This document shows positions 37,697 through 48,300 of a stretch of DNA of 64,000 bases, in pieces. Each line of letters starts with the position of its first letter. The stretch's first letter is position 1. Both the position numbers and the translations under genes were made by a program. The stretch spans positions 2,035,001-2,099,000 of the forward strand of contig NZ_CP163439.1 in NCBI RefSeq assembly GCF_041052385.1. The letters run 5' to 3'. The notes under the pieces were generated by a model, which did not search any database, was not told where the DNA came from, and saw nothing but the letters and a program-made list of their open reading frames with translations. Source of the DNA: Streptomyces sp. R28. GTDB taxonomy: Bacteria > Actinomycetota > Actinomycetes > Streptomycetales > Streptomycetaceae.

Positions 37697-39376
37697 TCAC
37701 GTTCGCGGCGTCAGTCTGCAGCGGACCTGACCGGTGGGTCGCAGGGTTATTCCGGTGTTCAGCGGAATGTCGGTGTCGACGGCGGTGAACGAGTAGTTCT
37801 GGAGCAGCACGCTCAGTGTGAGGGTGGCGTTCAGCATCGCCAGGTGCTGGCCGATGCACGCCCTCGGACCACCGCCGAACGGGAACCACGCGTAGCGCGG
37901 GCGCGCGGCCTCGTGCTCCGGCAGGAACCTGTCCGGGTCGAACGCGTCGGGGTCCTCCCAGATGTCGGGGCGGCGCTGGACGACGCCGGAGCTGACCACC
38001 ACGTCGGCGCCGGCCGGAATGGTGTACGAGCCGACGCGCACGTCCTCGGTGGCGATGCGGCCCTGGGCCGGCGCGGCGGGGTAGAGGCGGAGCGTCTCCT
38101 TGAGCACCCGCGTCAGGTAGGGAAGTCTCTCCAGGTCCTCGGCGACGGGCTCACGACCGCTCAGGACGCTGTCGACCTCCTGGTGGGCGCGGGCCTGCAC
38201 CTCGGGGTGGCAGGCGAGGAGATGCAAGGTGAGGCCCAGTGTGGTGGCGGTGGACTCGTGACCGGTGACGAGGAAGACGAGGACCTGGTTCCGGGTCTCC
38301 TGGGCACTGATCGGGTTGCCGTCGTCGTCGTGTGCCCGCGCCAGCAGGCTGAGCATGTCGTTCCGGCCGGTCGAGCCGGTCGACTCCTCGGCCCGGCGGC
38401 CCGAGATGATCTCGTCACACACCTCGTACAGCTCACGGTGCGCCTTGGCGGCGCGCCGATTGCCCGGCGTGGGCACCTTCCGGGACAGGTTCACCGGGGC
38501 GAACGCCCGCTTGACCGCATAGGCGTTGATCAGCGGGAAGTTGCGCTGCACCGTGGGGACCATCGCGTCCACGTCGTTCTTCCGGCCGAAGAGGATACGG
38601 GAGATCGTCCGCAGCGTGTGCCCCGTCATCTCCTCCGCCACGTCGACGGTCGCGTCCGGCGCGGTCCGCCACCGCTCGACGAGGCTGCCGGTCTCCTGGG
38701 TGATCTCCGAGCCGTACTCGTTCACCTGACGAGGTGTGAACAGCGACTGGAGCATACGGCGCTGGCGCAGGTACTCGTCCCCCATGCTGGTGAGCAGCCC
38801 GTTGCCGAACGACTGCCGCAGCTCCCCGAGGAACCGGTTCTCCTTGGAGAACGTCTGCGCCGAGGACGCCAGCACCTGCTGGGCGCCGTCCGCCGAGAAC
38901 ACACCGTAGAACTCCGCCCGCATTCCCGGCGGACCCACCGTGAACCGGACCACGTCACCGTGGTCGCGCAGCGCCTTGCGGTAGGTGCCCAGCGTGTCCC
39001 GCTGGAGGTCCATCAGCGACCCGAACAGCGGGTGGCCCGCCATGGTGGGAGGCGCCGAAACCATCGAGGTGGTCGCGGTCATGATGCTGTCTCTCCTTCT
39101 GCTGCTTGAGTGCCGGGCCGCCTCCTGCGGGCCTGACCCGTCGGGTGATGCGGGTGCCGGCCGGGCCGGCCGGTGCTCGACCGGGCATGCGCTCGCCGGA
39201 GGCGGATCCGTCCAGGCCGCCGCGGTGAACGCCAGGCAGTCCGGCCGCCCCGCGGGTCCGAAGGCCACGGTCCAGCCGGCCGGGACGTCGATGGCCGACG
39301 GCCACAGCGAGTGCTGCCGCCGGTCGTCGACGAGGACGAGGTAGTCGGTGTCCGGTCTGTCGAAGGGACTGGTCAT
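37697..39376 (-). CDS. MbtH-like domain fused to cytochrome P450
   Basis: A single frame of 559 residues. Residues 1-65 are an MbtH-like protein (SPFDRPDTDYLVLVDD, HSLWP, VPAGW, AWTDPPP), normally a separate small partner of adenylation domains. A linker of about 30 residues leads to a P450 from about residue 99: ETLR (ExxR of the K helix), TGHEST in the I helix, and FGGGPRACIG with the haem Cys. The ATG overlaps the upstream NRPS stop (TGATG), consistent with MbtH assisting that NRPS. There is no stop between the two parts. AAGGAGAG lies 8 bases before an internal ATG at 39082, so the P450 (461 residues) may also be made alone. The linker contains rare AGA/AGG codons only because of that site. 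The P450 would hydroxylate or otherwise oxidise the polyketide; its target is unknown. Confidence 0.9.
   Translation of the reverse strand: MTSPFDRPDTDYLVLVDDRRQHSLWPSAIDVPAGWTVAFGPAGRPDCLAFTAAAWTDPPPASACPVEHRPARPAPASPDGSGPQEAARHSSSRRRDSIMTATTSMVSAPPTMAGHPLFGSLMDLQRDTLGTYRKALRDHGDVVRFTVGPPGMRAEFYGVFSADGAQQVLASSAQTFSKENRFLGELRQSFGNGLLTSMGDEYLRQRRMLQSLFTPRQVNEYGSEITQETGSLVERWRTAPDATVDVAEEMTGHTLRTISRILFGRKNDVDAMVPTVQRNFPLINAYAVKRAFAPVNLSRKVPTPGNRRAAKAHRELYEVCDEIISGRRAEESTGSTGRNDMLSLLARAHDDDGNPISAQETRNQVLVFLVTGHESTATTLGLTLHLLACHPEVQARAHQEVDSVLSGREPVAEDLERLPYLTRVLKETLRLYPAAPAQGRIATEDVRVGSYTIPAGADVVVSSGVVQRRPDIWEDPDAFDPDRFLPEHEAARPRYAWFPFGGGPRACIGQHLAMLNATLTLSVLLQNYSFTAVDTDIPLNTGITLRPTGQVRCRLTPRT
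39091..39099 (-). promoter_or_regulatory. Internal ribosome-binding site for separate P450 translation
   Basis: AAGGAGAG lies inside the MbtH-P450 frame, 8 bases before an in-frame ATG at 39082 where the P450 homology begins. It suggests the two products were, or still are, translated separately. Confidence 0.6.
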
Positions 39377-42300
39377 CAAGGCGTCCTCGGTGAGTCCGGC
39401 GTCGCCGCCGAGGCGGCGCGCAGGTGGGCCACGTCCGATTGCGGGGACGCCACGATCTCCGCCAGCAACCGCTCGTAGGTGCGGGCCATGCGCTCGACGG
39501 TCCGCTGGGAGTAGAGGTCGGTGCTGAACTCCAGGTAGCCCCGCAGCCCTGACGCCGTTTCCTCCGCGACGAGGTTGAGGTCGTACTTGGTGGTCGTCGT
39601 CGCGGGACGGATGGGCAGCACCTCAAGGTCCGTGCCGTCACCGCCGGCCGCGGTGGGGGCGGCGGCGGGAAGCAGGTTGAACATCACCTGGAACAGCGGG
39701 GAACAGTCCGGCTCCGGAGCGGGCACCAGGGCCCGCACCAGGTCGGGGAACGGCAGGTCCTTGTGTTCGTGCGCCTCGGTGGTGACGCGTCTGGCCTGCG
39801 CCAGGATGTCGGGGAAGGGACGGTCTGCGGGCACGTCGAGCCGCAGTGCCACCAGGTTGACGAAGTAGCCGACCACGCCGTCCAGTTCGCTCCGGGGGCG
39901 GTTCGACACCGCGGTGCCGACGGCCAGTTCGCTGCCGTCCAGGTGACCGCCCAGGAGAACGGCGAAGGCCGACAGCAGGGTCATGTAGAGCGTGGCCCCC
40001 TGGTCCTGGCTCAACCGGCGCAGCCGCTCCAGCAGTTCGGCGGAGATCCGCAGATCCACCGACGAGCCCTGGTACGTCTTGACCGGGCATCGCTCGTAGT
40101 CGGTGCGCAGCGGCAGACAGGCCGGCAGCCCTGCCAGTTGGCGCCGCCAGTAGCTCTCTTGGCGGGAGAGCTCCGCGGCGTCGATCGTGTGCGCCTGCCA
40201 GTGGGCGAACCCGGCGTACGACAGCGGCAGTTCGGGCAGCTCCGGTGCCGTCCCACGGCTGAAGGCGCGGTACAGCTCCAGCAGCTCCGCCAGCACGACG
40301 TTCACGGACCAGCCGTCGAAGACGCCCCAGGGCCGGGTCAGCACCCCGATGTGCTGCTCGTCGGACACGGTGAGCAGGTGTGCCCGGATCGCGTACCGGT
40401 CCTCCGGCGCGAAGGGCCGCAGCCGTTCGGCGCGCAGCCACTCCATGGCCCCTTCCTCGTCGACGGCCGCCTGCCGCACCGCGAAGTCGGCGGCGGGATG
40501 GACGCGCTGGGTCACGGTGCCGTCGTGCCGGGCATAGCCGGTGCGCAGCACCGCATGGCGTTCGACCAGCGCCCCCACGGCGCGCGCGTAGGCCTCACGG
40601 TCCAGGAAGCCGTTGATCCGGAACGCCAGTTGGACGTTGTCGTGCGCCGTTCCCAGGTGTGCGGGCCGGTTGAGGAACCACAGGTCGCGCTGTTGGAGCG
40701 TGATGGGTGCCGGACCCCGCTGCCCGGCCTCGTCGGCCTGCGCCGGGTCGGCCTGGTCCGACGGTCCACTGTCCTGCCGTGCCGGCTGCTCCAGGACGGC
40801 GGACATCTCTTCGACGGTGGCCCCGCTGAAGATCAGCTGGAGCGGCAGCTCGGCGCCGGTCTCCTTCTTGATCCGCAGGGTGAGCCGGGTCGCGAGCAGG
40901 GAGTGTCCGCCGAGATCGAAGAAGTTGTCCTGGAGTCCGACCTGGGTGAGACCGAGGACGTCGGCGACGATCCGGCACAGCGCGCGCTGTGCCTCGGTCC
41001 GCGGGGCGACATACCGCTCCTTGGTCACGTCGGCCTCGTCCGGGGCCGGCAGGGCCCGCTTGTCGACCTTGCCGTTCGGTGTGACCGGCAGTTCGTCGAG
41101 GACCACGAACACGCCGGGCACCATGTAGTGCGGCAGCTGCGCGGAGAGGTGCTCCTTGAGGGCGCGGGCCAGCGACGGCCCCCTGCTGCCGAGCTGCGGA
41201 TGGTTGGTCGCGGCGGGTGCCCGATACGGCTCACGCGCCCGTACCCGGGGCAGTTCGTCCCGGCCGAGCACCAGGTCGAGGCCGTCGAGCCGGTCCTGCG
41301 ACCAGGTGGCCGCCACCTGGAAGCCGAGCTCTTCGGCGTGCCGGAGAACGGCTTCCAGCTCCCGGACCTCGTCCGCGGTCCGCGATCGGGGCGCGAGCGG
41401 CTCGGCCGATCGGGGCTGCGGCCTGCGCCCGAACTCCGCGCCGAGGCGCACCGCGTCGGTGACACGGGGGTTCGTCAGGCCGCTCACCCCGAACCGGTCG
41501 GGGACGTCGCCGTCCAGGAGAGCGCGCAGCTCCGCCGGGGAGGCGGCCTCCAGCCACGGCAGGGAGGCGGCCGGCGCGACGTCCTTGCGCAGGATCACGT
41601 CGTAGCGGTAGGCGAGTGCCTCACTGCTTCCCTCGCCCCGCCCGACGACGAGGTCGACGGCCCCCAGCTCGGGCAGACGCTCCGGCAGCCGTGCGAAGTA
41701 CGTCGGGCTGACGAGCAGTTCCCGCTCCTGGCGCCGGCTGCGCCGCACCTGGGTGGCCGGCGCGTCGACGGCGCCGCCGGACTCGGTACGGTCCTGCTCG
41801 GCCGCGCAGAGCTGGGCGGTGAACAGATCCAGGTTCCGGACGCCGCCGACGAGGATGCTGCCGCCGTCCTCCAGGAGGGGGACCAGGAGGCCGAGTACCT
41901 GTTCCAGGTACTGCTCGTTCGGAAAGTGCCGCACCGAGTTGAGCACGATCGTGTCGAACTTCTCGCCCCGCAGCTCCGCCACGGACAGGGCGTCCCCCTG
42001 GGTCAGCGTGACGTGCGACCAGCCGCGGCCGGTGACGCCGCGGCGGGCCGCGTCGAGAGCCGTGGCCGACGGGTCGAGCGCGTGCACCGAAGCGCAGTCG
42101 GCGGCGTAGCGCAGGAGCAGCTCTCCCCCGCCGCAGCCGATCTCCAGCACCCGTTCGGGGCGTATGCGCTCCAGCTGCCGGAGCGCGGCCTCGACGGGTT
42201 CCTGGTCGGCGGATCCGGTGCCGTGCGCATACCGGTCGTCCACGTGCCGCCACCACTGTTCGAGGTGGGCGGCGTTCTCCTCCTGGTCGGCGGTGTGCAG

Positions 42301-45300
42301 CCACTGGGGAGTCGGGCTCACGTAGGCGGCGAGCGTGCGGGCGGCGCCGCTCCCCTGCGGGACGACCACGGCCCGGTGCACCGAGGGGTGCTTGAGCAGC
42401 ACGTTCGCGACCTCGCCGGGTTCCACGCGGAAGCCGCGCACCTTGACCTGGTCGTCGACCCGGCCGAGGTAGTCGAGCGTGCCCTCCGCACGCCATCTCA
42501 CCAGGTCACCGGTGCGGTACATACGTGTTCCGGGGGCGAACGGGCTGGCCACGAACCGCTCGGCGGTCAGCTCCGGCCGGTTCAGATAGCCACAGGCCAT
42601 GCCGTCGCCCGAGGCGTACAGCTCACCCGGCACTCCGAGCGGTACCTGGCGCAGCGCCTCGTCCAGCACGTACACCCGGGTGTTCCACACCGGAGGGCCG
42701 ATGGGCACGGCGGTCGCTCCGGGCTCGGCGCGGTAGCGGCAGGCGGTGACGGGACCGCCCTCGGTGGGCCCGTAGAGGTTGTGCAGTTCGGCGTCCGGCA
42801 GCACGCGTGCGAACCGTTCGGCGAGCTCGACCGGGAGCGCCTCGCCCGCGGTCTCGACACGGCGCAGGCCGGTGCCCAGTTCCGCGGTCGGTTCCGACAG
42901 GAACTCGGCCAGCATGGACGGGACGAAGTGGAGGTCGGTGACCCGCTCGTCGCGGATCAACCGTGCGAGATACTCCGGATCCTTCTGGCCGTCGGGACGG
43001 GCGATCACCACGGCCGCGCCGACCTGGAGCGGCCAGAACAGCTCGGGCACCGAGACGTCGAACCCCACCGACGTCTTCAGCAGCATCCGGTCCTCGCCGC
43101 TCATGCCGTAGTGGCTCTGCTTCCACGCGGTCCAGTTCAGGCCCGCACGATGGGGGATCACCACGCCCTTCGGCCGGCCCGTGGAACCCGAGGTGTAGAG
43201 CACGTACGCGGCGTCCTCCCCGGCCACCCGGGTCCGGGGGTCCTCGTCCCGGCAGCCGGTGGTGTCCGGCAGCTCCTCCAGGACGAGCAGCGGCGTGCTG
43301 TCGGCGAGCACCTGCTCCACGCGCTCGTCCGGGAGGTCGGTCTCCATGGGGAGGTACGCCGCTCCGGTCTTCACCACGGCGTGGACGGCGACCACCAGGT
43401 CGAACGAGCGCGGCATCCGGATCGCGACCCGCTGCCCGACCCCGGCGCCCCGCTCGATCAGCCAGTGCGCGAGCCGGTTGGCACGGGCGTTCAGCTCCGC
43501 GTACGACAGGGTGCGGCCCTCGAAGACCAGCGCGGTGCGGTCCGGAGTACGTGCGACCTGCGCCTCGAACGCGGCGGGCAGCGTCTCGTGCGGGAGGGGT
43601 GTCGCGGTGTCGTTCCACTCGGCCAGGCGCCGGCGGTCGCCCGCCGGCAGGACATTGACGTCCAGCGCGGCGGTACCGTTCCCGTCGTCCTTGGCGAGGG
43701 CGGCGACCAGGCCCGCCAACGCCGTTTCGAGGCAGTCCGCCACCGCCTCGCAGGTGACCGTCTCCTCGACCTGGACGTCCAGCGACAGCTCGGTGCCGAA
43801 GTCGTCGAGCGACACCGTCACGGGGTAGTTGATGGCGTCCACGGCCGCGAGGAAGCGCACCCCGTGGTCGTCGATGCGGGGCAGCGCCGCGTCGTGCTCC
43901 GCCTCGAAGTGCCGGAAGTTGACCACGGCGCTGAACAGCGGGGCGTCTCCGTCCAGGCCGCTGCACCGCTGGACCAGGCTCAGCGGGCTCTGCTCCCGTG
44001 CGATCAACTCCCGCAGCCCGGTGTCGACGTCCGCGATCAGCTCCCGCACGGTCCGGCCGGCGAGCCGGGTGCGCAGGGGAAGCGTGTTGATGAAGTTGCC
44101 GAGCATGCGCTCCACCCCGGGCACGCCCTGCAGGCGCCCGGACATCACGGCGCCGAACACCACGTCGTCGCGCCCGCTGGTGGCCGAGACGAAGCAGGCC
44201 CACGCCGCGTGGAAGAGACAGGCCGGGCTCAGTTGCAGCCGCTGGGCCTGGGCCCGCAGGTCGCGTGCGAGGGACTCGGGCAGCGCTCGGCGCAGCCGGC
44301 CGACCCGTCGGCCGTTGCCGTGCACGTCGATGAGGCCGAACGGCGCCGTGGGCTCCGTGACGTCTTCGAGCACTGCCCGGAAGTGGGCCACCGTGTCGTC
44401 CGCGGTGTGCCTGGCCAGGGTGTGGGAGACGAAGTCGCGGTAGGGCGCCGGGGTGGACAGCAGGTCGGCGCGGCCCGCCATGTGCACGGCCAGCTCCTGC
44501 AGGATCAGTCGCAGGGAGGTGGCGTCCTCGATGAGATGGTGGGCGGTCAGCAGCAGGTGGCGCCGCTGCGAGTGCGGCTCCTCGGCGACGACCAGGCGCA
44601 GCAGCGGCGCGCTGTCGAGGCGCATCCGTTCCTGGCGCGCGAGCAGTTCCCTCGCCTGCTCCTCGGGGTCCCGGCCGGCGGTGAGCCTGATCCGCCGCAC
44701 GGGGAGCCGCGCGGCCCGGTGCACGACCTGGACCGGTTCGGGCAGGCCTGCGGTGAGAACGGCGGTGCGCATCACGTCGTGGCGGTCGACGATGCGCTGC
44801 AGCGCGTCGATGAACCGGGTACACGCCTGCTCGTCGTCGGCCCGGTAGAGGGTGGAGACGAGATACGGGTCGTTGTCCGGGTCCATCAGATGGTGGAAGA
44901 AGATGCCCTCCTGCGTGGGCAGCAGGGGGTAGATGTCCTGGATGGCGGCCGCCCCGCCGGGCACGGCGGCCACGACGGTGTCGATCTGCTCCTGTGTCAG
45001 GTCGATCAGCGCGAGGTGGTCGGGCGTGAGGCGCTCGCAGCCCTCCGGGATCCGGTTGGCGGGGACGGTGTGCGCGGGCGTCGCCCCGGTCGCGTCGATG
45101 CGCGCCGCCAGCTCGGCCAGCGTGGGCGCGGTGAAGACGTCCTGGACGGTGACGTGCAGACCGCTCTCCTTCAGCCGCGCCACCAGCACCGTGATCATCA
45201 GGGAATGGCCGCCGAGGGCGAAGAAGTTGTCCTCGGCGCTGACCCGGTCGGCGTCGAAGCCGAGGAGTTCGGCGCAGACGTCGGCCAGCTGCCGTTCGGT

Positions 45301-48300
45301 GCCGGTGACGGGTGCGACGTAGGCGCGCTGGGCGAAGGCGTCGATGCCGGGGGCGGGCAGGGCACGGCGGTCCAGCTTGCCGTGCGCGGTCACCGGCAGG
45401 GCGGCGAGTTCGACGTACGCGCTCGGCACCATGTACTCGGGCAGGGCGCCCTCGAGGTGGCGGACCAGGTCGGCGCGGTGGTCGGCGAGGGCGTGGCCCG
45501 GTTCGGGCACCACGTAGGCGACCAGGCGGGGGCTGCCGGGCTGGTCCTCACGGACCAGGACGGCCGCGGAGCGGACGGCGGGGTGCTCCGTGAGCCGGTG
45601 CTCGATCTCGCCCGGCTCGATACGGAAGCCGCGCACCTTGACCTGGTCGTCGGCGCGGCCGAGGAACTCCAGGTCTCCGTCGGGCAGTCGGCGCACCAGG
45701 TCGCCGGTGCGGTACATGCGGGCATCGGGCGAAGCGTCGAACGGGTTGGGCACGAACCGTTCGCGGGTCAGCTCGGGCTGGTGCAGATAGCCGCGGGCCA
45801 GCCCCACGCCGGCGATGTACAGCTCGCCGACGCAGCCGATGCCCTGCGGCGCGAGAGCATCGTCGAGCACATGCAGTTGGATGTTCTGGATCGGCCGGCC
45901 GATGGGGACGACGCGCGGCGTGCCATCGGCGGGGACGGTCCAGTGGCTGACGTCGACGGCCGCCTCGGTGGGCCCGTACAGGTTGTGCAGCGGCGCGGTG
46001 TGCCGCTCGTAGTGGCGTGCGCACAGGTCCGCGGGCAGCGCCTCGCCGCTGCAGAACACCTGCCGTACGGTCGTGCACCGCGCCCAGCCCGGGTCCTCGA
46101 CGATGCTGCGCAGCATCGACGGCACGAAGTGCAGGGTGGTCACGCCGAACGCGCGGACGGCGGAGACCAGGTAGGCCGGGTCGCGGTGACCGCCGGGCAC
46201 GGCGATCGCGAGAGCGGCGCCGGAGAGCAGCGGCCAGAAGAACTCCCAGACGGACACGTCGAAGCTGTAGGGGGTCTTCTGCAGGACGACGTCGTCCTCG
46301 GTGAGCCGGTACTCGTTCTGCATCCACTCGATGCGGTTCACCGCGGCCCGGTGCTCGATCATCACGCCCTTGGGGCGGCCCGTGGAGCCGGAGGTGTGGA
46401 TCACGTACGCCAAGTTCCCCGCGTGCGCGGCGGGTTGAGCGGCCGGGACATCCGCGTCCGGGGCGTCGAGGACGTCCGTGCCCTCCTGGTCGCGCAGGGT
46501 GCCGTCGGGGTGCAGGACGAGCAGGTGCTCGACGCCGTGCAGTGGTTCGGCTTCCAGATGCGGCTGGGTGAGGACCACGGCGACCCCGGAGTGGTCCACG
46601 AGGTCGGTGCGGCGGGCCGCCGGGTAGGACGGCTCGATCGGCATGTAGGCGCCCCCGGCCTTCAGGGCGCCCAGAATGCCCGCGACCATCTCGGCGGAAC
46701 GCTCGGCGTGCAGCCCGACCAGGGTGTCCGGCCCGACACCGTGCCGGCGCAGACCGCGGGCGATCCGGTCGGCCCAGGCGTCGAGTTCGGCGTACGTCCA
46801 TGAGCGGTCGGTGGTGACCAGGGCCGTGCGCTCGGGGTGCCGGGCCACCCGCTCCTCGAACAGTTCGTGCAGGCACCGGTCGTCGCTGAAGGCTCGCTCG
46901 GTGTCGTTGAACACCTCGACCACCTGGCGACGTTCCTCGGCGTCGATCATGGCGAGCCGGGACACGGGCAGCGCCGGATCGTCGGCGACGGCGGCGAGCA
47001 GCCGGGTGTAGTGGCCGATGAAGCGCCGGATGGTCTTGCGGTCGTACAGGTCGGGGTTGTACTCGACGGTGCCGACCAGGCCGTCGGGGGACTCCCGCAG
47101 GTCGATGGTCAGATCGAACTTGGTGAAGCTGAGATCGAAGTCGACCGGGGAGACCTGCAGGCCGCCGAGGGTGACGTCCCGTCGGGTCTGTGCCTCCTGG
47201 AGGACGAACATCGTCTGGAAGACGGGCGCATGGGCGAGGCTGCGCTCGGTGTCCAGGGCCTCCACGACGGCCTCGAAGGGGACTTCCTGATGGTCGTAGG
47301 CCTCCAGGGCGGTCTTCTTCACCTGGGCCAGCAGATCGCGGAAGTCCGGGTCGTCCGCGAGGTCCGCGCGCATCACCAGGGTGTTGGCGAAGAAGCCGAC
47401 GAGATCCTCGACCTCGCGTCGCCCGCGGTTGGCGACGACCGTGCCCACGGCGATGTCCGTCTGGTGGGTGTAACGGTTGAGGACGACGGTGTAGGCGGCC
47501 AGCAGGGTCATGTAGAGCGTGGCTTCGTGCACCTTGGCGACGTCACGCAGGGCGCTCAGCAGTTCCGCCGGGCAGGTGAAGCTCTCACGGGCCCCCGTGT
47601 ACGTCTTCACCCGCGGGCGCTCCCGGTCGGCGGGTAGCGTCAGCCGCGGGTCGACCCCGGCGAGCTGACCCCGCCAGTAGTCCGTCTGACGGCCGTGCAG
47701 GTCACCGGCGAGCCGCTCACGCTGCCAGTGCGCGTAGTCCGCGTACTGCACGGGCAGCGGCTCCAGCGGGTCGGGGCGGCCCGCGCAGAACGCCTCGTAC
47801 AGGGCGACCAGGTCGCGGAAGAACACGCCGACCGACCAGCCGTCGGACACACTGTGGTGCGTGGTGACGAGCAGGTGGTGCTCCTGCTCCGACTGCCGCA
47901 GCAGCCTGGTCCGGATCAGCGGACCGCGCTCCAGGTCGAACGGGGCGGCGGCCTCGTCGCGACAGATCGCGGCGAGCCGCGCCGGGTCGGTCAGCTCCTC
48001 CTCGGCGACCGTGAAGTCGCTTCCGTCGCCGATGACCTGGCGCGGTACGCCACCTTCGTCGGCGAACCGGGTGCGCAGCACCTCGTGCCGCTGGACGACC
48101 GCCTCCAGGGCGCGCAGCAGCGCGGGGCGGTCGAGGCGGCCGTGCAGCCGCATCGCCATCGGGATGTTGTAGGCGGCGCCGGTGCCGTCCAGCTGGGCGA
48201 GGAACCACAGCCGCTGCTGGGTGAAGGACAGCGGCACAGGTGTGCCGTCGGTCCGGGGCAGCCGGGGGATGGTCTCGAGCGCGGAGAGGTCGACGCCCTG

